DNA of 64,000 nucleotides, taken from NCBI GenBank assembly GCA_946965045.2, contig OX337228.1, forward strand, positions 1,488,001 to 1,552,000. The letters are read 5' to 3'. Origin of the DNA: Epithemia pelagica (taxonomy: Eukaryota; Bacillariophyta; Bacillariophyceae; Surirellales; Surirellaceae). The position numbers and the translations under genes are program-made. The notes under the pieces are model-generated. The model ran no database searches and was not told the DNA's origin. It was given only the letters and a program-made list of their open reading frames with translations. Positions within the stretch are counted from its first letter, which is position 1, and the number at the start of each line of letters is the position of its first letter. Positions 20,641 to 31,226 of the stretch are shown here, one piece after another.

Positions 20641-21423
20641 TGTTACAATTCTTTCTGAATCGTAGGGACATTGATGCTCGGTAGAGCAGACAATCAGGTA
20701 GGTCACCAACCGATACAAGCTTCTCAGGGTCAGAGAAGCAAGCAAGTCGAAGTCTATCAGAAGGATAGTCGGGACACAAAAGAGGATGTGATAAATGGTG
20801 ATATTGTTAGATTGTGTGTTGATTACTACGATAGGTCTACGTGAAATGTTCGGTCCTGCCAAGGGTCATGTATCATAGGTTCTTGGCGGCAACAGGTTTG
20901 GAATAGTTGGAGTTGATTCATGTGATGTATATGACATGTATATGTGGGCGGATAACATATACAGGGTCAACAGCTCTTGCTTTGGGTTGGCATAGTTGTT
21001 TTCATGGCGCGCAGCTTGTTGACAATTTGGAGATTGTGGGAATGGAAATATGGTCTCGCGTGATCGTGTGTCGTGCTTGGGATACTTAGACCGTTGGATC
21101 GGATAGATGCCGATAGCGCTCGGATGTCGCTTGGGCGCGCTCGATGATTTCGGGCGCGTACGCTTAGGGCGTTAGTACAGTGTCCGAGCAACGGCCAAAT
21201 TTACGTCCGTTGTAATACCGCACGACCCAATTTAGTCTTGAGAGTGAGTTCGTCAATCTATTCTCACTTTTCATGATTTGCGAAGAAATATAGGTCGATA
21301 TAGCGCGAAGCTAGGAAACATAGCTCGAAGCTAGAGGGCATGATGCGATAGCACGAGGCTATGTGACATGGGGAATCGATGAGATGTAGAATCTAACCAC
21401 CATAGACGGTGAGAATTCTAACA
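20641..21423 (-). repeat. LTR a, 3' end of the nested array
   Basis: 783 bp, full length. It carries three short stem-loop units at 21300-21313, 21320-21333 and 21348-21362 (core AGC-NCGA-GCT). Confidence 0.93.
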
Positions 21424-23682
21424 CTCCCCACAACTCGTCGTTTCAGCCTTGTCATCATTGGATTTGTTGAGGTCTTGAACTTCTCCTTTCCAAAACAACA
21501 ATGGCTTGAGCATGGGCCAGATAGATACGAAATCCCAATGTTTGCTAAGGATATCGGCGGGGTTGGTCTTTCCATCTTTCCAGTAGAATGCAACATACTT
21601 TGCTGCGATGGCTTCACGAACTCGGTGGTATGACAGAAGATGGTGTCTCTTGGATAGTATGGAATGAGGAACGGTTGCATTGAGCACAACAGATCTGTTA
21701 TCTCCGTACATGTAACTTCGCTCTCGGATAGGTACTCCAAGGTAGCGGAGAGAATGTCGTAATTCTGTAATCTGATCTATTGCTGTCCTTGCAGCCACGA
21801 ACTCGGATCCATAGGTAGCAGTTTCCACTGTGCTCTGTCTCTTGCTGTACCAGTCAATAGGTGTTCCGTTCAACAAATGTAGAACAGCAGTGACGGATTT
21901 ACCAGTGACTATGTCATGCATGAGATTGGCATCAACATAATGAGTTGTAGTAACATAGCGGCCAAGAGGTGTTGGGCAGTCTTCAGGAATACGTTCACTT
22001 GCATTCGAATAGACAGTGCGAGTCCAATCAAATTCTTGGGTAGGAAGACTTGAATAATCAGGCTCTCCAATCCTAAATCTGATTGCGCCTTCTGGGAGAT
22101 GTGCAAGGTATCCATAGATACGCTTGGCTCTATCAAGATGTCCTTTCCTCGGAGCAGCACGAAAGCGTGATAGCGTCATTGTAGCGGTGAAGACGTCGAA
22201 ACGACCAATAGTGATCACCCATTGAAGTTGTCCAATCAGAGTTTGGAAATGGTTAGTGCCTTCTTCATCAAGGAGCTCAGAATCGTCCAATTCAGGATGG
22301 TCTCCACCAATAAGAGGTGTTTTGGCTTTCTTGGGTTTCTCCTTGAAGATTCGTTCGAAAGTGTCCATCATCTTACCAATGTAGCGTCTTGGATCTGCTA
22401 CTAATGTTCCATCAGAATCCTTGGTGTAACAACATCCCAAGTGGAAATCAATAGGTCCATCTCCTTTGAGTTTGAAGTTGTATTTCTCCTTCAGGATCTT
22501 GCAGATATTCCCAGGATCAGTAGAAATAATGGCTAAGTCATCAACGTATACGGCAATGTATTCGTAACAGTCTTCTCCAGGTGCCTTCCTCATCCAGATA
22601 TCCGGATCTGCTTTGCTTGGTGAAAATCCCATGTCTGTCAAAACATCGAATAAGACATCATGCCAGCGTGCGCCTGATGACTTCAATCCATAAAGTGCCT
22701 TGTATATAATCAGGATGTGACCTTCTAATTCCTTGAATTCAGGTCCTGCGACAATGAAAAGTTTCTCCCCTGTCAAGGCTTCCAGATATGCGTTTCCAAT
22801 ATCTGCTCCCCATATTTCCAAGTCATTCAAAGTACCCAGGAATAAGGCAATGCGGAGGTTGCGAATGGAAACAACACCTGAATAGATTGTCTCAACAGGT
22901 TCTTTTGTGAGATGTCCATCTGCGACAAGTCTTGCTTTATGTCGTCCATCATGTTTTACGTCAAAGACAAGATGTACACGTATCTTATGATATCCTTCAG
23001 GTGCATTGGATACTTTCCCTTTAATGAAGATGGCTTTCCCAAAATCCTTGAATGTCTTGTAGGACTGGATCTGTGACAATTCTAATTCTGTTGCATCTTG
23101 CCACTTTGTGTTGCCATGTTGTTTATCAAGAGTGACAGCTTCCTCATAATTGCGTGGTACTTGGAATCCAAACTTATACTTGACGGAATGGTGAACTTGT
23201 TTAATCCTTGACTGTTTGGCTGCTCGAATGAGACGTTTGCTTGTTTTGACATAACGTTTCAAATGCTTCCATCCAGGTTCGTTGAGTAAATCATGTTTCT
23301 TTCCATAAATTGCTACAGTGATCGGATCATCATTGGCGATGAGTGATAAAGGTTCATAGGTAGTCTCCCCAGTTTCCCAATCAACAAGCAAATTATATTT
23401 GCTCCCCTTGTAATCTGGATCAGTTGTGTTCAGTGGGCCTTGATGGGCAATGACGTCCCTGAACCTGAAAAGATTATCTCCAGAGGTTTGAGCTTGGTTA
23501 TCTCGTTCGATATACTCCATGAGTTGATTATAGGATATCATCTCATCAACATCAGAATTTGTCTTTTGGTAGATATACTTGACACGTTCTTCCTGTTTCG
23601 TTGCTTCTTCATTAAGATCAATGACTCGTTTGATGACACGTGCACGGTGTCGCTCCCCATTTTCTTCTGTGTCGCATAGGAA
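21418..23682 (-). pseudogene. pol: Unit 1: 3' part of gag-pol (RT and RNase H), 5' part deleted
   Basis: About 750 codons equal to the C-terminal part of the 1,895-aa polyprotein, including Y-V-D-D-L and the RNase H region. It lacks gag, protease and integrase. At 23682/23683 it joins a truncated LTR with a 2-bp (AT) overlap between the parent sequences, as in a microhomology-mediated deletion. The stop codon falls inside LTR a. Confidence 0.9.
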
Positions 23683-24349
23683 TCAGAAGGATAGTCGGGA
23701 CACAAAAGAGGATGTGATAAATGGTGATATTGTTAGATTGTGTGTTGATTACTACGATAGGTCTACGTGAAATGTTCGGTCCTGCCAAGGGTCATGTATC
23801 ATAGGTTCTTGGCGGCAACAGGTTTGGAATAGTTGGAGTTGATTCATGTGATGTATATGACATGTATATGTGGGCGGATAACATATACAGGGTCAACAGC
23901 TCTTGCTTTGGGTTGGCATAGTTGTTTTCATGGCGCGCAGCTTGTTGACAATTTGGAGATTGTGGGAATGGAAATATGGTCTCGCGTGATCGTGTGTCGT
24001 GCTTGGGATACTTAGACCGTTGGATCGGATAGATGCCGATAGCGCTCGGATGTCGCTTGGGCGCGCTCGATGATTTCGGGCGCGTACGCTTAGGGCGTTA
24101 GTACAGTGTCCGAGCAACGGCCAAATTTACGTCCGTTGTAATACCGCACGACCCAATTTAGTCTTGAGAGTGAGTTCGTCAATCTATTCTCACTTTTCAT
24201 GATTTGCGAAGAAATATAGGTCGATATAGCGCGAAGCTAGGAAACATAGCTCGAAGCTAGAGGGCATGATGCGATAGCACGAGGCTATGTGACATGGGGA
24301 ATCGATGAGATGTAGAATCTAACCACCATAGACGGTGAGAATTCTAACA
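23683..24349 (-). repeat. LTR b, truncated
   Basis: 667 of 783 bp; the missing 116 bp are at the left (20641-side) end, that is the 3' end of the LTR in the element's own orientation. Confidence 0.92.
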
Positions 24350-27300
24350 CTCCCCACAACTCGTCGTTTCAGCCTTGTCATCATTGGATTTGTTGAGGTC
24401 TTGAACTTCTCCTTTCCAAAACAACAATGGCTTGAGCATGGGCCAGATAGATACGAAATCCCAATGTTTGCTAAGGATATCGGCGGGGTTGGTCTTTCCA
24501 TCTTTCCAGTAGAATGCAACATACTTTGCTGCGATGGCTTCACGAACTCGGTGGTATGACAGAAGATGGTGTCTCTTGGATAGTATGGAATGAGGAACGG
24601 TTGCATTGAGCACAACAGATCTGTTATCTCCGTACATGTAACTTCGCTCTCGGATAGGTACTCCAAGGTAGCGGAGAGAATGTCGTAATTCTGTAATCTG
24701 ATCTATTGCTGTCCTTGCAGCCACGAACTCGGATCCATAGGTAGCAGTTTCCACTGTGCTCTGTCTCTTGCTGTACCAGTCAATAGGTGTTCCGTTCAAC
24801 AAATGTAGAACAGCAGTGACGGATTTACCAGTGACTATGTCATGCATGAGATTGGCATCAACATAATGAGTTGTAGTAACATAGCGGCCAAGAGGTGTTG
24901 GGCAGTCTTCAGGAATACGTTCACTTGCATTCGAATAGACAGTGCGAGTCCAATCAAATTCTTGGGTAGGAAGACTTGAATAATCAGGCTCTCCAATCCT
25001 AAATCTGATTGCGCCTTCTGGGAGATGTGCAAGGTATCCATAGATACGCTTGGCTCTATCAAGATGTCCTTTCCTCGGAGCAGCACGAAAGCGTGATAGC
25101 GTCATTGTAGCGGTGAAGACGTCGAAACGACCAATAGTGATCACCCATTGAAGTTGTCCAATCAGAGTTTGGAAATGGTTAGTGCCTTCTTCATCAAGGA
25201 GCTCAGAATCGTCCAATTCAGGATGGTCTCCACCAATAAGAGGTGTTTTGGCTTTCTTGGGTTTCTCCTTGAAGATTCGTTCGAAAGTGTCCATCATCTT
25301 ACCAATGTAGCGTCTTGGATCTGCTACTAATGTTCCATCAGAATCCTTGGTGTAACAACATCCCAAGTGGAAATCAATAGGTCCATCTCCTTTGAGTTTG
25401 AAGTTGTATTTCTCCTTCAGGATCTTGCAGATATTCCCAGGATCAGTAGAAATAATGGCTAAGTCATCAACGTATACGGCAATGTATTCGTAACAGTCTT
25501 CTCCAGGTGCCTTCCTCATCCAGATATCCGGATCTGCTTTGCTTGGTGAAAATCCCATGTCTGTCAAAACATCGAATAAGACATCATGCCAGCGTGCGCC
25601 TGATGACTTCAATCCATAAAGTGCCTTGTATATAATCAGGATGTGACCTTCTAATTCCTTGAATTCAGGTCCTGCGACAATGAAAAGTTTCTCCCCTGTC
25701 AAGGCTTCCAGATATGCGTTTCCAATATCTGCTCCCCATATTTCCAAGTCATTCAAAGTACCCAGGAATAAGGCAATGCGGAGGTTGCGAATGGAAACAA
25801 CACCTGAATAGATTGTCTCAACAGGTTCTTTTGTGAGATGTCCATCTGCGACAAGTCTTGCTTTATGTCGTCCATCATGTTTTACGTCAAAGACAAGATG
25901 TACACGTATCTTATGATATCCTTCAGGTGCATTGGATACTTTCCCTTTAATGAAGATGGCTTTCCCAAAATCCTTGAATGTCTTGTAGGACTGGATCTGT
26001 GACAATTCTAATTCTGTTGCATCTTGCCACTTTGTGTTGCCATGTTGTTTATCAAGAGTGACAGCTTCCTCATAATTGCGTGGTACTTGGAATCCAAACT
26101 TATACTTGACGGAATGGTGAACTTGTTTAATCCTTGACTGTTTGGCTGCTCGAATGAGACGTTTGCTTGTTTTGACATAACGTTTCAAATGCTTCCATCC
26201 AGGTTCGTTGAGTAAATCATGTTTCTTTCCATAAATTGCTACAGTGATCGGATCATCATTGGCGATGAGTGATAAAGGTTCATAGGTAGTCTCCCCAGTT
26301 TCCCAATCAACAAGCAAATTATATTTGCTCCCCTTGTAATCTGGATCAGTTGTGTTCAGTGGGCCTTGATGGGCAATGACGTCCCTGAACCTGAAAAGAT
26401 TATCTCCAGAGGTTTGAGCTTGGTTATCTCGTTCGATATACTCCATGAGTTGATTATAGGATATCATCTCATCAACATCAGAATTTGTCTTTCGGTAGAT
26501 ATACTTGACACGTTCTTCCTGTTTCGTTGCTTCTTCATTAAGATCAATGACTCGTTTGATGACACGTGCACGGTGTCGCTCCCCATTTTCTTCTGTGTCG
26601 CATAGGAATGTGCGTCCTATCATGTCGTCAAAATCGATCGTGGGCATTGGTTTGGATGGATCTTCACTATCACTGCGAATGAAGACAGTGTCAGCTTGCT
26701 TATCATTGTCATCCTTGTCAGACGAATCCTCCCCTGAAGGTCGATCCACACGTAGGTTAGGTGTAGTGGATTCAACACGGCGAACGGCAGAACGGTAGAT
26801 GATCTGGTTATCCTGGGTGAGAATCTTCCAAGTAAAAGAATCACCAACGTTGTGAGCAAAACCAACCCAGTGGCCAAGTTTCTCATCAGAAGAAGATGGA
26901 TATGAACCGGAATTGGGTTCAGCGGGGTCGACACGATAGTAAACCTCATCCCAGAAAGGAAAGAACAAGAGATGAGTAATGTCGGGTGGGCGTCCGGAGA
27001 GAGCCTCAAGAGGAGTGCGACCGGAGTGGGTGGGGGATGACGTATGGTTCAATAAGTCACAGACATACTCAAGGCAAAGAAGCCAGGTGTTGGCAGGGCA
27101 ACCAGTGGCATTCATGAGAGCGTTGGTCATACGTTTAACGGTCTGGTAACGGTTTTCAGCCTTATTCTGGTGTTGATGATAAGGTTCGGATCGATACTCC
27201 CCAATAAGCAAAGTGCGAAGAATGTCTTTAACCTTGTGAGAGATGAGAGATGAACCACCATCACTGATAAGAGTCTCCATGGCACCACGAAACCGGATGT

Positions 27301-30031
27301 TGTCCTGAAGAGTATTGACAAACTGTTTGGTTGACTTGATCCCATAGATATCAGTAACCAGAGTATCTCGACCAACAAAGATTTGTGCGACTTTACCGCC
27401 ATGGTCAACAGCAGGGGTGTCGGAGAAAACCGAGTCAGTAGCAACGGGTTCATGGCGTCGAGGTATATTAAGGACCGGATTGCGAGCCTTGAAATGTTTC
27501 TTGAGGGTGTCGTGGTCAAAAGTAATGCTACCATTACGTGTAGTGTGCTTGAACGTATCGGCAATAACATCTTCAGATTGCCAACCAAAGAATGGACGGA
27601 ACTTCTTCCAGTCATACGCTTCCTGGTAACGACGGTGGACAGAGGCATGAAGTGTAGGATCATTACCTTCTGCGTCAGCATAGATAGAAAAGAAGGGTGC
27701 GTCGTCAGGTCCATGATCGTATGGGAGATCCAAAAGGAGATTGAGGTTACAAACAACACGATCAGTGTACTCCCCATAGTTGTCATATGGATGGTTCGAC
27801 ATACTACCATCAGTCTGGACGTGTTTCCAATCAGGATCATTGTCAGAGGGTGTGGGAGAATACGAATGGTCCAGAACACCAGGATCCCAGGTGTCGGGTG
27901 ACGTGAAGATGATCTGAGGTAAGGTATCCATGTCATCGTCGCTGGGGATACCCAAGGAGTGGATGTAGGCTAACCCATCCTTGATGTGAAGGGGTATGGC
28001 ACGACCATCAAGTGTAGTGATGCGTTGTTTACCATCAACTTTAACAGATCGTTCATCAACAGCAAGTCCGAAATGCTCGAATTGACCAGGAGCATGGATA
28101 GATAAGCCCTTCCCATAATAAGCATATTCATTGAAGATGCCGACAATAGGTCCATCATTGGTCTCAAACTTTGCGGCACATGTGACGACAGGAAGTCCAG
28201 TAAGTTCATGGTTATCAATACCCACAATAGTGATATGGCGGCCAGTCTTAGAAAGGATGCGCATGTCAGAACCAGCAAGTCCTCCATTAGCACCACGGTC
28301 AATCAATTGATTCCCTGGTAAAGTAGATTTCCTGGAAAACAGATAGCGTGGAACATGTCCTGCTTGTTTATGCATGTTGGCTTTGAAAGTAACCTTCTTG
28401 CTCGTCTTGGACTTGGCGTTAGAAAGAACACTAGTCAGGTCAGTTGCCGGGTGATTGATATCAGTCGTCATGGCTTGGTTGATAAATTGTGTAACCGGAT
28501 CTGAATCATCTGAATGCTCAGTGACTACGCCAGGTGAGTCGTCATCAGATACAACTTGGTTGGGATCAGGATCAGGTTCCGGATCAATGTCGAGGGCATG
28601 TGTTTGCACTGTCCTCGGTGTTGTTGATGAAGGTGCTTGAATCATCTTGTTATATTCAATGATCAACTTGCGATCTTCTTCAGAAAGTTTGAACCATAGG
28701 TCACGCGGTAGACTAACCTTGGACGAAGAGGATGGAGATTCAGATGTCGCTTTGGTGTTGTGGACATGATACTCCATATCATCTTGTGAGGTTATGTCAG
28801 CATCTGTATCTTGGCCATATAGTGATTCATGTTGTTTGACATGTCGACGGCGACTATGAACAGATGACTGGGTTGCTTGATCATGGTCATAAGCTGCGTC
28901 TAGAAGGAGACGGAAGTATGATTGATAGCAAAGGGATTTTGCACCGGATTTGGTGTTCACCACATTATCCAAGATCTTGACTCGGCGGAGATCAGGTACC
29001 TTTTCTACAGCTTGCATGAGGAAGGTCATCCTGGTATGATCAGGGATGCGATCAGACAATGTCACTAAATTGTCTAGCAAACGTAGCTGCTCTTGAAAGT
29101 GTAGAAGAAATTGACGTGTTGTTCCGCGCCATGTGTCGTCAAGACGTAGATTGGAAATGTAGTTGGTTAAGCGGAGGACTTCTCGCTTTGCTAGGTCGGA
29201 TTCGGTATGCAAAGAGTGTAACTTCTGCAATACGGCACGCGCATCTTCATCATGTTCATGTTCACGTACATAGGCTCGACCTTGGTCAGTCTGAATGATA
29301 CGGACAAGAACGGAGTAAAGAAATACTTGTTGCTCTTGAAAAAGTTCTTCGGCATACTCATCATCATGGGGTGGTGTGTATTTGAAATTCAGAACGTTGG
29401 ATAGGCCTTGAGCCTTAGCTGTAGTCTTGAATACACGCCAGAATGAATCGTAGTATCGTTCATCCTTGAATACCTCATATGCAGTTGCGTCGCGCTTAGT
29501 TCCCTTTCTGAATGCTGTAAGGTCTTGTTGAGATTGGGATGCGGCAGTAACTGTGCTGACAGATTTCACAGATGACGGTGACTTCATTGGCGAGACTGGG
29601 ACTTGGCTAGGTGGTCCCTTAGAGAAATCTGTGTTGATCCTCCAAGTGTTGAACTCTTTCCTCGTTAGGTTCATCCAGTCGCTATTGGATAGCTCGTCTT
29701 GAATTTCATTGGTCTTGTATGTGGCCCAATAAGCCAAGAGCTTGATCTGCTGTCTTGTGGGGCCTTGTAGATCATGTGTCTGTTTGTTGACCTTGTATTG
29801 TGTCAGTTCCTTCATGGATTCCTCGGTATTAGTTTGCATATACGAGATAACATGGGTAATGTTCTCAAAACCATGGTATTTCATCCACTTCATTAAGTAG
29901 TCAGCCCTTTCTTTGGTAAAAAATTGGCAGACAGTAAATATGATGTGGTCGAATAGGTCTGTGTCCGAGACATTGTCTTGGTTATCTTCTCCCTTAGGAG
30001 TCGTAGGTGTCTTGGGTGATTGAGGATCCAT
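24344..30031 (-). CDS. gag-pol: Unit 2: Gag-Pol polyprotein of the nested Copia element
   Basis: 1,895 aa, one frame. Parts: gag-like region (1 to about 550, no CCHC knuckle seen), protease with D578-R-G-A, integrase with D894, D924 and E959 (context H-Q-N-K-A-E-N), reverse transcriptase with Y-V-D-D at about 1520-1523, and an RNase H domain at the end (V-D-A-N-L-M near its start, Y-G-D-N-R-S later). Protease-integrase-RT-RNase H is the Copia order. The last codons overlap the purine tract and the stop lies inside LTR b. The start ATG at 30031 follows a leader with TTTATTTAATGTG repeats. This unit has lost its own 5' LTR-leader segment and ORF259. Confidence 0.93.
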   Translation of the reverse strand: MDPQSPKTPTTPKGEDNQDNVSDTDLFDHIIFTVCQFFTKERADYLMKWMKYHGFENITHVISYMQTNTEESMKELTQYKVNKQTHDLQGPTRQQIKLLAYWATYKTNEIQDELSNSDWMNLTRKEFNTWRINTDFSKGPPSQVPVSPMKSPSSVKSVSTVTAASQSQQDLTAFRKGTKRDATAYEVFKDERYYDSFWRVFKTTAKAQGLSNVLNFKYTPPHDDEYAEELFQEQQVFLYSVLVRIIQTDQGRAYVREHEHDEDARAVLQKLHSLHTESDLAKREVLRLTNYISNLRLDDTWRGTTRQFLLHFQEQLRLLDNLVTLSDRIPDHTRMTFLMQAVEKVPDLRRVKILDNVVNTKSGAKSLCYQSYFRLLLDAAYDHDQATQSSVHSRRRHVKQHESLYGQDTDADITSQDDMEYHVHNTKATSESPSSSSKVSLPRDLWFKLSEEDRKLIIEYNKMIQAPSSTTPRTVQTHALDIDPEPDPDPNQVVSDDDSPGVVTEHSDDSDPVTQFINQAMTTDINHPATDLTSVLSNAKSKTSKKVTFKANMHKQAGHVPRYLFSRKSTLPGNQLIDRGANGGLAGSDMRILSKTGRHITIVGIDNHELTGLPVVTCAAKFETNDGPIVGIFNEYAYYGKGLSIHAPGQFEHFGLAVDERSVKVDGKQRITTLDGRAIPLHIKDGLAYIHSLGIPSDDDMDTLPQIIFTSPDTWDPGVLDHSYSPTPSDNDPDWKHVQTDGSMSNHPYDNYGEYTDRVVCNLNLLLDLPYDHGPDDAPFFSIYADAEGNDPTLHASVHRRYQEAYDWKKFRPFFGWQSEDVIADTFKHTTRNGSITFDHDTLKKHFKARNPVLNIPRRHEPVATDSVFSDTPAVDHGGKVAQIFVGRDTLVTDIYGIKSTKQFVNTLQDNIRFRGAMETLISDGGSSLISHKVKDILRTLLIGEYRSEPYHQHQNKAENRYQTVKRMTNALMNATGCPANTWLLCLEYVCDLLNHTSSPTHSGRTPLEALSGRPPDITHLLFFPFWDEVYYRVDPAEPNSGSYPSSSDEKLGHWVGFAHNVGDSFTWKILTQDNQIIYRSAVRRVESTTPNLRVDRPSGEDSSDKDDNDKQADTVFIRSDSEDPSKPMPTIDFDDMIGRTFLCDTEENGERHRARVIKRVIDLNEEATKQEERVKYIYRKTNSDVDEMISYNQLMEYIERDNQAQTSGDNLFRFRDVIAHQGPLNTTDPDYKGSKYNLLVDWETGETTYEPLSLIANDDPITVAIYGKKHDLLNEPGWKHLKRYVKTSKRLIRAAKQSRIKQVHHSVKYKFGFQVPRNYEEAVTLDKQHGNTKWQDATELELSQIQSYKTFKDFGKAIFIKGKVSNAPEGYHKIRVHLVFDVKHDGRHKARLVADGHLTKEPVETIYSGVVSIRNLRIALFLGTLNDLEIWGADIGNAYLEALTGEKLFIVAGPEFKELEGHILIIYKALYGLKSSGARWHDVLFDVLTDMGFSPSKADPDIWMRKAPGEDCYEYIAVYVDDLAIISTDPGNICKILKEKYNFKLKGDGPIDFHLGCCYTKDSDGTLVADPRRYIGKMMDTFERIFKEKPKKAKTPLIGGDHPELDDSELLDEEGTNHFQTLIGQLQWVITIGRFDVFTATMTLSRFRAAPRKGHLDRAKRIYGYLAHLPEGAIRFRIGEPDYSSLPTQEFDWTRTVYSNASERIPEDCPTPLGRYVTTTHYVDANLMHDIVTGKSVTAVLHLLNGTPIDWYSKRQSTVETATYGSEFVAARTAIDQITELRHSLRYLGVPIRERSYMYGDNRSVVLNATVPHSILSKRHHLLSYHRVREAIAAKYVAFYWKDGKTNPADILSKHWDFVSIWPMLKPLLFWKGEVQDLNKSNDDKAETTSCGEC

Positions 30032-30142
30032 GGTGTTATTTGGTTGGTTCGATGTTTATTTAATGTGCGGTGTGATGTGGTTTATTTAATGTGTGATGTG
30101 ATGTGAACCCGGATGTACCACGTGTGACACGTATGTACCACG

Positions 30143-30443
30143 GACATGGGATTTTCACCAAGCAAAGCAGATCCGGATATCTGGATGAGGAAGGCACCTG
30201 GAGAAGACTGTTACGAATACATTGCCGTATACGTTGATGACTTAGCCATTATTTCTACTGATCCTGGGAATATCTGCAAGATCCTGAAGGAGAAATACAA
30301 CTTCAAACTCAAAGGAGATGGACCTATTGATTTCCACTTGGGATGTTGTTACACCAAGGATTCTGATGGAACATTAGTAGCAGATCCAAGACGCTACATT
30401 GGTAAGATGATGGACACTTTCGAACGAATCTTCAAGGAGAAAC
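30143..30443 (+). pseudogene. Inverted scrap of pol (RT region) between unit 2 and LTR c
   Basis: 301 bp on the + strand that equal, in reverse, the RT segment at about 22340-22640 (Y-V-D-D-L-A-I-I-S is readable from the ATG at 30146). It abuts LTR c without spacer and replaces the leader, ORF259 and primer site found in units 3 and 4. Confidence 0.93.
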
Positions 30444-31226
30444 TGTTACAATTCTTTCTGAATCGTAGGGACATTGATGCTCGGTAGAGCAGACAATCAG
30501 GTAGGTCACCAACCGATACAAGCTTCTCAGGGTCAGAGAAGCAAGCAAGTCGAAGTCTATCAGAAGGATAGTCGGGACACAAAAGAGGATGTGATAAATG
30601 GTGATATTGTTAGATTGTGTGTTGATTACTACGATAGGTCTACGTGAAATGTTCGGTCCTGCCAAGGGTCATGTATCATAGGTTCTTGGCGGCAACAGGT
30701 TTGGAATAGTTGGAGTTGATTCATGTGATGTATATGACATGTATATGTGGGCGGATAACATATACAGGGTCAACAGCTCTTGCTTTGGGTTGGCATAGTT
30801 GTTTTCATGGCGCGCAGCTTGTTGACAATTTGGAGATTGTGGGAATGGAAATATGGTCTCGCGTGATCGTGTGTCGTGCTTGGGATACTTAGACCGTTGG
30901 ATCGGATAGATGCCGATAGCGCTCGGATGTCGCTTGGGCGCGCTCGATGATTTCGGGCGCGTACGCTTAGGGCGTTAGTACAGTGTCCGAGCAACGGCCA
31001 AATTTACGTCCGTTGTAATACCGCACGACCCAATTTAGTCTTGAGAGTGAGTTCGTCAATCTATTCTCACTTTTCATGATTTGCGAAGAAATATAGGTCG
31101 ATATAGCGCGAAGCTAGGAAACATAGCTCGAAGCTAGAGGGCATGATGCGATAGCACGAGGCTATGTGACATGGGGAATCGATGAGATGTAGAATCTAAC
31201 CACCATAGACGGTGAGAATTCTAACA
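30444..31226 (-). repeat. LTR c
   Basis: 783 bp, full length; the 3' LTR of unit 3, also standing where the 5' LTR of unit 2 would be. Confidence 0.93.

Noticed and set aside
20907-21191. Small ORFs (60 and 74 aa) repeated five times across 20.9-44 kb
   Set aside because: They lie inside the LTRs of the nested element and recur only because the LTRs do.
27383-27901. 172-aa plus frame found in units 2, 3 and 4
   Set aside because: Antisense shadow of the integrase region of gag-pol.
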